From Ifrita kowaldi (Eukaryota; Chordata; Aves; Passeriformes; Cinclosomatidae), in assembly GCA_013398055.1 (NCBI GenBank), contig VZRS01003935.1:62001-126000 (forward strand): a DNA stretch of 64,000 nucleotides. The letters are read 5' to 3'. Made by a program: the position numbers and the translations under genes. How positions within the stretch are numbered: the stretch's first letter is position 1; every line of letters begins with the position of its first letter. This document shows positions 12,801 to 25,613 of this stretch, one piece after another. The notes below the pieces were generated by a model. The model worked only from the letters and a program-made list of their open reading frames with translations. It was not told the DNA's origin and did not search any database.

Positions 12801-15800
12801 TGCTGCGTGCTGCTCACACCTCCCACCTGCCCACAGACCAAACCCTGCCCTGCAGGGTGGGCGGGCAGCACATCCAAGTGGAGGATTTGGTGCCCAAAGG
12901 TGGGCAGTGGTGCCAGGACAGATGACCCTGGGTGTCTGGTGGTGCAATGTGGACCTACAGCAAGCTTGGATGCACCTGGGGACCAAGGTGTCTCCAATGG
13001 CATGGAAGTGTTCTGGCAATCGAATCACCCTCCTCATTTCCAGCAGTGTAAATGGCCTTCTGTGAAAGTAGCACGATCCTCCTCATTATGGAGAGGAGCC
13101 CTCCAGCCAGGCTGCTGGCCCTGGATAACAGAACAGTTGCATTTCATGTTAATTGAAACTGATGCTTGGGCTTGGGACTCCTTGTTGAAGCTCTGAGCAG
13201 CACCTTTACGTGGGTGAGAGGGGAGCCAGAAAGGCAGTGTGGTTCGTGTCAGCTTCATCCTCCTATTGCTCAAGAGCAAAATTGCCTAGGAAAAAAAAAA
13301 GAAAAAAAATCCTTGTTGACCTAAAACTTAGAGCATTCTCAGTGAGGATAGAAAGATTCTTGTCCACAGTGGGGGGCCCTGGGAGGAGACAGAGAGTATT
13401 AAATTCATTCCTGGGAACAAGCATAGGAATAATTGATGTTAAGGAATAAAAGACCCTTCCCGCACTTCACTTTAATCCACTGCAACTTTATTCTGCAACT
13501 GGCGGAGCTCGGCTTCCCCCTCCTGGGGACACGATGGATGGTCAGGAGCAGGCACAGGATTTTCCTTCTCCCGTTGCTCCACTGTGGAAATGTTTTTTAA
13601 CTGCTGACTCTGGATACCCGTGGCTTTGTACTTTTAAGGGGCTTGTGAAGGACAAGGTGATTTGGAAATCCAGCCTGTTGAAATAGGATGAAATTTGCCG
13701 TGGCAATGTTTTTGTCTCTTAAAAAAATATTTAGTGTCTAGTCATCAAAGCCCACAGTTGCTGTTTTGAAATGATCAGTGATGATAATCTGCATTGTTTT
13801 GGTTCTGTAAATAGAAACCCTATGTACATCTAATAGAGAAGCTGTATTCTGGGTCACAAGAAAATCCCTTTGCCTCCTTTAACTTGAAAAATCCCTTTAA
13901 GGGTTACAAAACAGTGATTTGAATGTTTGAGGCTAATTGATGATGATTTCCTTTTAAGAAAACAAAGGCATGTGTTATTGTAGCAATATGGACAAAGGAA
14001 GACAGTGTAGGATTGATCAGGTTCAGTAATAACATCAAGCCTTTCAGTTAATCAATCAAAAACCAATGAAGATTTATACCTGAACATAGCAGCACATCAA
14101 CTGTGCAGGTTATTTCTGATTTCTTTTTAGTAGCCTGGGAGTGCTCAAGCACAGACATAACACACAGCTGGTTACTCGTGGCTTTAACACTCATGGAAGT
14201 GTCAAGGGCACCCAATCACTTAAGGCAGTAGCCCCTGTTCATATGAAACAGCAAAGTTTCAGGTTCCAAAGTCGTACAGGTTCATTTTCATGAAGGCTCA
14301 GCTTAAGTTTTTACTCTTCCTTTTAAAATCAAACCCAAGGGTATGAACATTTTTTCTCTGTTTTTCTTTTTTTTTTTTTAAAGAAGCTCGTACATATCCC
14401 ACCTTTGATAAAGTGGATACATTTAAATGAACAGAAGTTCAGGAAGATTAAAAAAGAAACTACTATTTGTTTATGCAAAACTTGGTGTATGGTAGTCCTG
14501 GAGGCACAAGGAAGTTCGTATTTTCATTAGTGGCAGCAATGCTACATATGTTCATAAATCTACGTATATGTTTTATTTTATTTCCTAAGACAGCTTCCAG
14601 AAAAGTAAGATTATCACTTATTTGTGGAATTTGTGACACTTATTTGGGGAATTCAATTCTTTACTGAGGAAGGGAATTGGGGTTTTAAAGCCACAGCTTC
14701 TTCCTTACTTCTTACCAAACTGGTGTCCCACGGGTAATTTGTCCTAATATATTTGATGAATATCAGGTACTTAAAAATATGTATTTGCGCAAACCTGAAT
14801 TAAAGGTTTAATTAAAAAAAAAAATCAGAAAATTGACCATGTATTAAGTGGGTCATTGCAGCATGTTTCCACACAAAAGGTTTGTCTCTCATCTGGATTT
14901 GTGTGGCTTTCTTTTTCTGAGCTGTGGATTTTGTTGAGCTCTTGTGCCAAGAGATATGAAGGGTCAGAAATATCTCTATCGTATGCTCTGGTGGAATTAC
15001 CTCATGGCTGTTTTTCCAGACTTTTGACATGTAAAATAGTTGACATTTTACAATTTTCTCAGTAGACTCCTGAGTACCAGCAGAAAGCCTGGCTGCTTCC
15101 CCAAGTCATACCAGCCAAATCATGCTACACAGGAAACAAATATAAAGTATCTATTTAATAAGGGATGCAGGATATGAAAATTGCCAGACTGGATGCAAAT
15201 TTCAATGAAAATACAAAGATCTTGTTTGTGTCCTATGTCTGTATCTAATTCAAAAGTAGAAATTTCTTCCTGTGGCCCTTCCTATTTAGATATGTAATTC
15301 TTTTCCACATACACCGAAAAGCTCATAGTTCTCCAGTAAGTAGCTCTTATTAATGCATATTCATCATGTTTGCTAGAAAAGAAAATCCAAGTCAGGGATG
15401 TACTTCAGTGTGTTAGAAGATGTATTTCAAAAGATGTGAACTCGGCTGGAGTATTACAAATGTTCCAACATCAGAAAATCTCAGTTCTGCACAAAAATAA
15501 TCTGGTGAAAAGTACTTGTTATTGTTAAGGTGTGCAAATTGCTGACTCATACAAACCAGCCTAAGTTGTCAGTTATGGAAATATTTACTTCCAGATGTGC
15601 CAGCTTTAACTCTGCTCCCAAGACCTTCATTTTCCAGTGTTACCTGCTATTGCCCAATCCAATAGCCAGTCCTGCATGATTTTTTTTTTTTTTAAGAGCA
15701 GGATCCTCAGCTTGCAGCCTTTACTTAAAGAAAACAAACGGAACCAAACAACCAAAAAAACCCCTCCACACTAAATGTTTTAACCAGATGGATTTCCCCT

Positions 15801-16219
15801 TGGCCTTAGATACCTTCTGTGTCCCAACACCACATATTTGGAGGGCCGGGTGTGAAATGCCCATGGATGCCCCTAAAAGGGGCCACAGGCAGGAGTGACA
15901 GATCACCCTGATCTCCGTCCTTCTCCAGAGCTCCAGCTAAAACTTTGTTTTTCACAAAGTGTTGCAGTTCTTCATTAGGTGCTGACAATGGCATCTGAAT
16001 ATTTTCAACAAGATTTCCAGATGATACAGTTTCCAGTGTTTATAAGCTTTCGGGAATTGACAGCATGGATCAGGTTTAAAACAGATGAATTGAGTGTGAA
16101 GGAATCTGTGAGCCTAACCCTTATGACAGCTTCTTTCTCTTACTGTACTTTTTCCTCTCCTTAATAATCCGCTATTTTTAGTTGCTTGTTCAAGTGCTGG
16201 AACTGAAACAAAGAGCAAC

Positions 16220-16536
16220 ACTAGTGGGAGCCCTTGACTGACTGGACACAGCCCTGCGACAGGACAAGGGGGAATGGCCTCACACTGAAAGAGAGTAGGT
16301 TTAAATTAGATACTTGGAAGAAATTCTTCCCTGTGAGGGTGGCGAGGCCCTGGCACAGGGTGCCCAGAGAAGCTGGGGTTGCCCCATCCCTGGAAGTGTC
16401 CAAGGCCAGGCTGGATGGAGCTCTGAGCAGCCTGGGATCATGGAAGGTGCCCCTGTCCATGGCAGGGGGTTAGAACTAAATGATCTTTGTTTTCCTTTCC
16501 AATGCCCCGGGGCATTCTATGATTCAACTTTCCCTA
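16220..16536 (+). mobile_element. CR1 LINE, 5'-truncated 3' end
   Basis: Contains the standard order of blocks from the avian CR1 3' region: GACAGGACAAGGGGGAATGG, a block ending GAAGAAATTCTTCCCTGTGA, GTGCCCAGAGAAGCTG, CCCATCCCTGGAAGTGTCCA, then CCATGGCAGGGGGTT, GAACTAAATGATCTTTG and a short ATTCTATGATTC tail at about 16515-16526. Only the end of the element is present, with no intact reverse transcriptase, so it is dead. The longest open frames across it (129 and 79 codons) are shadows of the repeat, not genes. The 5' boundary is approximate. Confidence 0.95.
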
Positions 16537-19500
16537 CTTTAATTACCCTGGTTTTTAACCCCTGCTGTAGTCTGCTGGAATTCTGGGGTGTTTTTCTCTG
16601 CAGCAAACAGGAAACTCTGTATTTCCACCACCTGAGTGCAACAGTTTCAATCCATTTTCAGGGCATCTCACTCGACCTGTGCTTCCATTTTAAGGGGTGG
16701 TGACATGAATCTCCCAGGACTATTCAGGCCACCGAGACAGACCCAAGGCAGACTCACTCTGCCTACAACATGCAGTAGTGACCTATCCTTCCATTTTCAC
16801 TCTCCCAAAGGCTCTCCTCCTTCCACTCCCCAAAAAAGATTTGAAATTATTATTTCATAAGATAATACAACCATAAGAATATGGCTAATATTCTCGGAAT
16901 TTCTGTACTGCCTGAGGTATATACTATTTAATTTTTAGCTCCTGAAAGTGACAGATTCTTGGTGATCTGTGAAAAACCATGCATTTCTTTAAGCTAATTG
17001 AATTGCCAAGAAATGCCTATGCTAATTTTATTGTAAATTTTTGCGTCCTTAGAAGGTCCATATTCATGTCAGGATTTAATGCTGAAGATTTATTTTGAAG
17101 TCTTTTACTCAGGATAGCAAACAGTTACACTTTCAATCATCTAGACTGCACTTGATTAAAACATCTGTGAACCTGAGTGTGTTAATTAACTGTTTTCCTA
17201 GTTTAAGGATGGTTTTTTGCATATAATTTCTGCCTGAATGGCAAGTCATCTTCCCATGCAATATCAGATAAAGGTGGTTCAATAATCCTGTCACTTATTT
17301 TCCACACAATTGCTCTCTTCTGCTTTTGTGGTGTGTTTTGCTCCACAGTGACACCACTGGTCGATATGAAATCAATTATGGTTTGACATAGTGGAGTTGC
17401 AGGTTTTTAAAAATTTTCTGGTGTGAAAAAGATTATCCAGGGTTGTCTTCACAGCTTATTATAAAATTCTGCTCCAGAAATATCACAAATTTCACATAAT
17501 GAATGAGAAATATAGTTGTCACTGTCATGATTTCCTCTGCAAAAACCCAAATATTACCCTCATTCTTCAACTAAACCTTAATTAAATGAACCTCACAAAA
17601 CCGTATCTCAGAAAGGCTCTTGTGAAATTTATTTTATTTTTTGAGGCCCTCAGCTGAAATGTGCTCTGCAGCTGCAAAATGCTCCTCTTATCTATTGAGC
17701 AAACTCTATATCCACTGCCTGCTGCTCACACTTCAGGGTTTTTCTTTTTGGTGTGGTAAAAAGTGAAATTAAACCCATCATATTCTGTATCATGTCCTGG
17801 GGAAAGTGCTGGGTTTTGTGCTGGAGGGATCTGTTGTACCGGTAGAAGTTGATAACAGTGATGTCAGGAAGGACCGCAAATAAAATAAGGCTAAAGGTAG
17901 AATGTTCCAGTGGAATGAAAGAATACTTTTCTGCTGTAGATGAAGAGCTGAAGGGTTGTTCATGAGGGGAAAAGGTACATGTTGGGACCCTAAGGCTGAT
18001 CTATGATCCAAATGCATGCCCTCGTCCAGGAAACAGAGGCAGACAGCAAATGTCAATTCCTTGCATCAGTCAGCATCGAGATAAGATCTGATATATGCAA
18101 CATTACAACATGACCTGTTGTCTCTACCACTAGTCCAAGAGAAAAAAATGTAGACAATTAACTCTAGTGGAGATATTAATCCAGGAAGAAATATTAATCC
18201 AGGAAGAGTGTCAAATGATGGATCATGTGTTTTCTTCATCAAGGTAATGAAAGATTTAGGATTGACAAAGGTATTAAGCAAGGGGAACTTTCTGATTGCA
18301 TGCAAATCAATGACTTGGTGGGAAAACAGTGCTTCAGTAGGAGGAAGCAACCTCATGATAATTTTTGACCTTTCACTTTGAAACACATAGAAATATTTTA
18401 CAGGCAATAGCATAAAAATTCTTAGGGGAAACAGATGTGGCTCAGAGTGCTTTGTCCTTCACTAATTTAAGGTCCCATTAAAATCAAGCAGGGCATCAAG
18501 AGAGAAGTTTAATGCTGAGGGAGAGATCATAGGAACAATGAGTACTAAATCAACACATGAATTGTTCTACTGATACAGCAAATTAATGTGTGTTCTGGTG
18601 CAGTGAGTGAGGTGAGTTCTCTGCTTCTCTTATATTGATCATAAGTAAATAAAAAGAGAATTTATAAGTATTTAGTGTGACCCAGTGTGGGAGGCGAGTG
18701 GTGCATCCCCAATGGAGAGTGGCCACTTTGCCACTGCTCTTTCTCTGCCTGGAGCTAAATGCTGTGGTGAGAGAAGCCAGGTGTGAATATTCTCATTGTG
18801 AAACTGGTTGCCAAAGACAAACCTTGATGTAAAATAGCTGGCTAGCAACTGACATGGAAATGTGCAGGGGGAAATCCGTCCTTGCAGGTAAACAGCTTTG
18901 TGAGGTATGTCTTCAAAGCTGGTCTAACCTCTGTTTCAAAATGCACAGGAAAAGGATGGACTCTTCAATCAGAGAGGAAAAATGCTGCCCACTCCCTCCC
19001 ATATGTACACAGACCACCTTAAAAAGACCTGGTTCTGATGAACTCCGTGGGTTGGCAGTCCTTGGGGCTGAAATCCCACTCCTGTGTGCAGGCAGTGGTG
19101 GGCTGAGCTAACCCAAAGCAGCCAAAAGTCTCAAGCTCAGCCTCTACACAAATTAGGTCCTTGATATCCAAGGCTGTTAATTAGGATTAGTGATGGGGTA
19201 TAGTGAGTTACCTGTTTACAGTTGTTCCCAGATTGCATCCATCCAGGATACTGCATTCCCCTACTCTTTCCCACCCTTCTCCCCTTCCTCCACACCTTCC
19301 CAGCAGCTCTGCCTTGGATGTCAACACCTCAGACCTGCCCCACATCTCTTTCACCTCACCCCTGTTTGTCCTTGCTGCTCCAGCCCAGCAAAGCTGCTTC
19401 TGCTCCTTCCAGGACTCAGTGCTGCTCTTCCCTCCCCTCTGCTGCTGATTTATCTCCCCGCTGGCAGCTGGAATGTCTTATCACAGACCAAAATGCTGAG

Positions 19501-19929
19501 TTGGGCCAGGAAACTCAGGTCTTCTGAGTCCCAGAGTGGCACCTAATGATTAAATATTTAATTAAAGATAACATGGTTCCTAAGCCAAAGAGAGACTCAC
19601 ATACCTCATACCTTATTTTATGTTGTTATAAAGATTCAGCTCCTGGTTTAGCGAACATGAAATAAACTTCTACAAATAAATAAATGTAGAAATGTATATC
19701 AAATACCTACATTTTAACTATACATGGGGTTTGGAGGTTTTTTTGTTGGGTTTTTTTATTGCATTACATCAGTAAGTCTTGCCCAGGCTGACCAGAGCAC
19801 ATTGGTTGGCTCTGGCATGTTCCTATTGTGCATCCTGGCACAGCTCATGTGGTGGGGATCCCTTCCCTGCTCCCAGTGAGGGGATTTGCCTCTTTGGGCA
19901 CTTCAGATCACATTTTTCATGGCTGTTTT
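16537..19929. other. non-coding DNA
   Basis: No gene or transposon recognised. It contains the 18-bp tandem duplication at 18173-18207 and a pyrimidine-rich stretch at about 19250-19450. That stretch is open in three plus frames at once, which reflects composition rather than coding. The minus-strand open frame at 18066-18413 (115 codons) spans the tandem duplication and resembles no known protein. Confidence 0.55.
18173..18207. repeat. tandem duplication, 18-bp period, two copies
   Basis: ATATTAATCCAGGAAGA occurs at 18173-18189 and again at 18191-18207, separated by a single A. The copies are identical, so this is a recent local slippage duplication. Confidence 0.85.
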
Positions 19930-20066
19930 TCATAGAATCACAGAACATGCCGAGTTGGAAGGGACCCATCAGGATCATCAAGGACACCCCAAGAATCCCA
20001 CTGCATGCCTGAGAATGTTGTCCAAACACTTCTTGACCTCTGTCAGGCTTGGGTCCGTGATCACTT
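19930..20066 (-). mobile_element. CR1 LINE 3' end fragment
   Basis: On the plus strand this reads TCATAGAATCACAGAACATG, then GAGTTGGAAGGGACCCATCA, GGACACCCCAAGAATCCCAC, TGTCCAAACACTTCTTGACC and TCTGTCAGGCTTGG. This is the complement of a CR1 3' end of a subfamily common in songbirds. From memory of that family, about 20 bases normally found between the GATCATC block and the GGACACCCC block are missing, which would be an internal deletion. The element is a dead fragment. Confidence 0.93.
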
Positions 20067-22036
20067 TCTAAAAGTGAAATTAAATATCTTGATTCGGTTT
20101 ATCACCAGTTTCTTCCTTTAGTGATCCCACTCTGGCTCTCCAATGTTGCAGTCCATTTTAGGTGGTGCTCCATCCTTCTGCAGCTGTGTGGCTGCACCTG
20201 TATGTGCTGAAAGCCAGTCCTACTCGGGAAGCTGTTAAATAGAGAATATATGAAATAAAAATTCAAATGTGAGATCTATTTAATCAGCGCTACTTTATGC
20301 TGCCAAGCAAAAGGAAAAGAGAAGGCACTGGAATCATGTACCCAAATTTTTCACAATTTCTGACAACACTGAGAATGTCTTTGGTTTCATAAATGAATGA
20401 CTTGAACTGTTCTTGCCTCCAAGGCAAATCTGTGAAGTATCAAGAAGGAATGATGCCTTGAAGATATGCTGATGGGAAAGGAGGATATTGCTGCATGGTG
20501 ACTGGCACTGGTGCTCTGGAAACAAAGCAGTGCTACTATAATGAAAGCAGAATCACCTGAAAGCAGATGAGTTGAGGGGGAAATTGTACTTTTTTGCTGT
20601 ATTTTTCTCTGAAGGAAGGATTATTATATTACTGTGGTATCTTTACTGAAGGTATTTTCTCGTCCGTGCTTGTCAAATTTTGATTCATAAAAGCTGATTT
20701 TTCTTAGAAACCTGCCTGCTTTCACAGCACCATCTGCTGGTGCTTCCTGTGTCCCGTGGCTGCTGCTGGAGAGCTGTGCTCCTCTGCATTCTCCAGAGGA
20801 GTGGAAGGGCCTGGTGGTGCTCACTGCAGCTTGGTTGTGTTGTGAACCATAACAACATTTCTTTAGCTAAACTTCTGTTCAGTGTCCATTCACCCTGCCA
20901 GAGTCTGTTTTCTGAGGGTAGTTCTTATTCACGTTATGAAAACCTTTAAAAGGAGGAGGAATGTTTGCATTAAGGGGATAATGCTTGAGTGATGATTTGT
21001 GGGCTTGGCCCCGTTACGTGTTGTGTAAATCCATAGCTCTGTGGCTCTGCAGGGAAAGAGGCTGTGCTTTACCAAATGTGAGCAGATGTGTTAAACAGGC
21101 TTTGTCAGATTTTCAATTGCGTCTTTAGTTTAATGCTTTGTTGCCTCTCCTCCCTGCTCAAATACAATTTATTTCTTTCATAAACACAAATGAATTTGCC
21201 ACATTTGAGGGAAATCAGTGATGGCTGATCAAATTTTAAGAATCTGTATGTATGAGATAATTTTTGGTCTGAATTGTGTTGAGGTTGTCAAAGAATATTT
21301 ATGTGGGTTCTAACCTTGAACCTGTAGATGGGTTATGAAGGTCCAGTGACCTTTTCTCAGTCAAAGTTATCTTTAGCTTTTAAACCACAGCACAGTTTTG
21401 GATGCCCTGTGTCTCCAAAAAACCGAAGAACTCTTCTATTTCTAGCCACAAACTTATCTAAATGCTTTAAAGGATTTAATACTCATATTTTAATCATGTT
21501 GATGACTTAGTTGTTTTTAGAAAGAAAACTCTAACTGAACTCTGTGATACAAAGTCATCAAAATGTCTCCTAAAAATACCTACAAAGCAGTTAATGTTCT
21601 TTCTAGCCTTTAAATGTGCCTGAAGACTTAACACTGCATTAAAGAAATGAAGTACAATTAAGAGTGTAGGATTATGTGGAGCTATGAAGTAAAAGAGGCT
21701 TCTGAAATAACCATTTTGTAAGCAAAATATTAATTCTCTCCAGAAGAAGATGGTGTGAATGGTGTCTGAACCAGCAGAGTCTCTAAGCCAGTGGTGCACT
21801 GGAGCCCCATGCCTTGGTTCACTTGCTCCTCTGAATCTCTGCCCAAAGAGCCCCAAAATGGACTGGTAAATCCTAGAGGTCCCATTTCCCATGACACTCC
21901 TTCCCTAACTCAGCCTTGCTGCTGTTCCTGCAGAGCTGCAAGAATGGACTTAAGCTCATCATCTTTGAACAGAGGTTTGGGCCTGGTACAAAGGCCCAGG
22001 GATATCCTGTGGGGCTGATTGTTCTCACAGGCGAGG

Positions 22037-22082
22037 AGTCCTAAGAGAATTAGGCCTTAGAAATTAGTCCTAAGAGAATTAG
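22037..22082. repeat. local direct duplication, 29-bp period
   Basis: AGTCCTAAGAGAATTAG occurs identically at 22037-22053 and 22066-22082 with 12 bases between. It is a small local duplication with no sign of function. Confidence 0.85.
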
Positions 22083-25000
22083 ATGTGAGATCTTGCACCT
22101 CCAGGAAGCTTTACCAGCTGCAGACATCTAAAGCAAGAAAGGAAAAAGAAGAAATCTGAAAGTTAATCTGTTGGGAGGATGACTATGGAAGGTCATCTTG
22201 TGAATCCACATAAAATCCTGTTATTGAGCCAGGTGCCACAGTTTTCACAGCTGCATGTTAGGTTGCATACATTTATTTTACAGCACTGCTGTGAGGTGGT
22301 GGTAGCGTTTTAAGGATGGGATCTCTCTGTTTCAAGGATAGAGGTGCTTGTGCATTCAAGTGGGATATCTAAAATGCAGAAGAGAATGGAATTGGTATCA
22401 TCTACACCCCAGCTGCACAATAAATCCTTTGCTACAACCTCCTTCTCTTAGTACAGATAGTTTGGTGTGCCACTTCAGCTGAGTGAAGTACAGCTGAGCT
22501 TCTCAAATACTTCGTTGTACTGTATTTTTGCAGAAATATGTTCCCAAATGTCAGTCCCAACAGTTAATTCAGAGGGCTTGAGGTGGAACACAAGTACAGT
22601 ACTTGTCTTTCATTCTCTGTCAAATTTTGTGTGTGTAGGTGGCAAGCTCAAGCAGCACCTGCCAACTACTTATTGGTATTGGCTTGGTTTACATTTAGTT
22701 TTGAGGCTTCCATTTGTGTACTACTTTGTATCTGCTTTCAGAATTGTACTTAAAATCATGAAATTTTAGGTTCAACAAAGTACACAGTCTCAAAGCAGGA
22801 GTTCTAATTTAAAACCACTTTGTAATAAACAAAGAAAAATTGGTCTGAAATCAGTTACGAATGCACAGCTTGGTGGCAAGACTATATTTAAGATATGCAG
22901 TGTATCAGCCACTGAGTGTACAGGAGAGACTAAAGAGTTGTATTAACATTTTTCAGACTGACTTTTAGAAGAAGAGTTTAACAACTTGGGTCGTACCCCC
23001 AAGGTGATTGTTGAGACCTGAACTCTCGTCAGAGTGTTCAGTCCCTTATGCTTCAAGGGGGATGAGCACAGAAGTGTACGATGATAATATGTTTTCTGTG
23101 ACATTTTTGGAGAGTGTGTCTTAGCTGATAGCTGCAAAAACGAATCTGTTAGCTGGTAACACTTTCCTCGTTCTTGCCACTTTCGGTATCACATGTGAAA
23201 TTAGCTTATGATTCCTTTATAGTTTTATTTATGTGAGTTCTGACCAACTGGTCCCTCTCCTCAGACTCTGTTGCTGATGTGCACTTTGCAGTCACCTTCT
23301 GCACAGTCACTGCTGCCCCCAGCTTTGTTTTGAGCATCGTGTCCATCCCTATTAAGAACCATCATCCCTCTTCTTATTGATGTATTTGTCTAAGAGGTAT
23401 TTGGTATGCCTTGGGAGGTTGGTGTTAATGTACATTCCACAAGTAATGCGACATTTCCTTACCTACCTTCCCTGCCAGAAAAGAAGTTTTCTTTGTTTGT
23501 TTGCAGTCTAGGTGATGCCAGATTTGCTGAATCTTCCATTTGTTAATTTGCATTTTAAAAATGTCTTTACTCAACAATGATCAAAACTGTTGCAGAGTTT
23601 TTAAATGGGGAATATTTTAAGGTGTTTTCTTCTTTATATCAAGTGGTATCAGATTTGACAGTTATTGGAAAGACCTTGTATCACATTAAAGAGCCTTTTC
23701 TGGAAAGCTTCTTCCAAAAAAAAGTGGCTTGCCACACGAATTGATTACCATTAATTATCCTGAGGCTTAGGTTGACTTGAAGCATCTGAGTGGAGAACAG
23801 ACATCACTTTGGAGCCAAACCAGGTAACCGTGAGGCTGGCCCACAATCGGTTCATTTCTCTGTATTCATCTCCAAGTGTGATTCATACCATATACTTTGC
23901 ACATTGATACATGACAGAAAAGACAAAGTTTTGTCTCCTGTTTGAGACAAAAGGTGATTTTCCAACTGCCCCTTTCATAAGGGATTGCTGAAATCACCGT
24001 GGAGGTGTATAGGATCCCTTGGCGCCAAGTGGAGGAGGATTGAGAGGGAGGGGCTGGTCTGCAACAGGGCAACAGAGAAGAGTCTCCCCATCCTTGTACC
24101 CAGGATCTCTCTGGCACAGGGGAGTGCAGACAGGAAGAGATTTGAGACAAAAAGTTCTGCTAGGAAACAGACAGATGCCATATGCCTTCCTTCCTTTCTG
24201 TGCTTTCATCAAGTAGCTGGTATGCCACAGGGAAGGCTCAGGTTTTGCCAGAGCAGCTCTGGATCAGGGAGGGAAGGTTGATGGCTGTAGCTCCTCGCTG
24301 ATGCTCTCTTGCTGCCTGGTAACCTGTCTTCTCATTTCTACACTGCCAGATATATTCCTTTGGGAGAATTCTTTTCATTTTTGAATCTGTGCAGGAAACA
24401 GCCTGGTCTGTGGCAGTTTTGAGGGAGCATTGTCACATCATAAGGTGCAGTCCTGGCTTTTGAACCAAAGCCTAATGCTCCAAGCACATACACACCATTT
24501 TATATGTCTGAACAGCACTGTGCTTGTTAAATATGAATATTTCCAGGACTGCTGCCCAGTTCTGCAGATACAGCATTCTAAGATTATCCATTTGCTGTCT
24601 TTCCATCAGCTGTGTTCATTGCAGGAATAGAGAGTATCTATCTGCCAACCATGGAAACTCTGAAAGTCAAGCTATGCTCTTTCTGGCTTGTGAATCATCA
24701 CCTGTAACCTTGACTCAGCTATCACAGGGGAGCACTTAGGCCATGGTTAACATATATTCTTCTGATATAAAAGATTCTCTATGGTGCTATGTTATTTATT
24801 ATTTCTTTAATAATGCCTATGTAGAATCCTACCCATAATCTTTCAGCTATGACAGTTCCATGGAGCTAAGGGAATAAAACAGTGGAAAATTATTTTTAGT
24901 CCCTTCAGAGAGGGAGATTTGACATGAAGTATGTTTTGAATGCATATATATATGTTTTGAAGAAATCTTACTTTTCTGGCTGTAGTTAACTGAAAATCGA

Positions 25001-25538
25001 AATAATATATTGCTTTAAGGTGTCAGCTTTTAGTTCCTGTGAGATATGATGTTCTGGCTAGAGGAGAAAATGTGTATGAGTGTGAGCTGGATGTGACAAG
25101 AATACTCCAAGAGATGGTTTTCTTCATTATTAATATATCTTTTGGATATTCTGTGATTATATAGAACTATAAAAAGTGTGTTTTGCATCAAAGGCAATTA
25201 TGCCAGTTAACAGCATGTTCAGGCTATGATAATTGACTGAACAATCTTTGCCCCTTTCAAACCTGTTGCTTGGATACCACTTTCTTTGAACTGTTATGTA
25301 CCTTGCTGAAAATTAAATAGTAAAGAAAAGGTTTTAGCAGCTCTTTCCTTTGTCTTTTCCATAAACTCTCTATTATATAATACTTTCAGAAGTGGAGACA
25401 AAGAGTTAGGGCTTTCTGGCAGCAAAGTACTGACAGAAACAGCTGGAAAATGCAACTCATGCACAATCTGAATTCCAACCTTTGTTTTCTAGATATGTTT
25501 TTTTTTCTTGCATGCAAGCTTTTCCTTCCTTTTCCAAG

Positions 25539-25613
25539 GGAATTTGAACTTGAGATGCAGTGAAGCAATTCTGAAATTGCAGTCATCCAGAAGTAACTGG
25601 ATAATGCATCCAG
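25539..25613 (+). CDS. candidate coding exon 1 of a phase-compatible chain (75 nt)
   Basis: Seen: an acceptor with a long pyrimidine tract (CTTTTCCTTCCTTTTCCAAG, ending 25538) and a perfect consensus donor, CAG|GTAAGT, at 25614. Only one of three frames is open. It carries two bases in and one base out and gives 24 full codons, beginning NLNLRCSEAILKLQ and ending SNWIMHP. The last base plus the first two bases of 33379-33460 form GCA (Ala), so the join is in frame. An alternative acceptor at 25491-25492 (TTCTAG) would extend the same open frame upstream to 25493, through a T run. I recognise no family. The evidence is the splice motifs plus phase agreement with later segments. Confidence 0.28.

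Larger units (their letters stand above)
6272..16219. other. non-coding DNA with one exon-like segment
   Basis: No transposon or domain-bearing frame recognised. It holds the exon-like segment 7840-7876, a short perfect inverted repeat at 9774-9818, and scattered homopolymers (A-rich near 13289-13310 and 14813-14823, T-rich near 14368-14381 and 15679-15693). The stretch 12590-13200 is richer in G+C and carries overlapping short open frames on both strands, none of them protein-like across a whole frame. Confidence 0.55.

Noticed and set aside
16221..16703. Open frames of 79 to 129 codons
   Set aside because: They overlie the CR1 3' end and its flank and are shadows of the repeat's untranslated region.
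19203..19546. Three overlapping plus-strand frames of 81 to 118 codons
   Set aside because: All three frames are open because the DNA is pyrimidine-rich. None is preferred.
23772..23823. Open splice-like segment VDLKHLSGEQTS
   Set aside because: Weak acceptor, and its exit phase does not join the next candidate exon.
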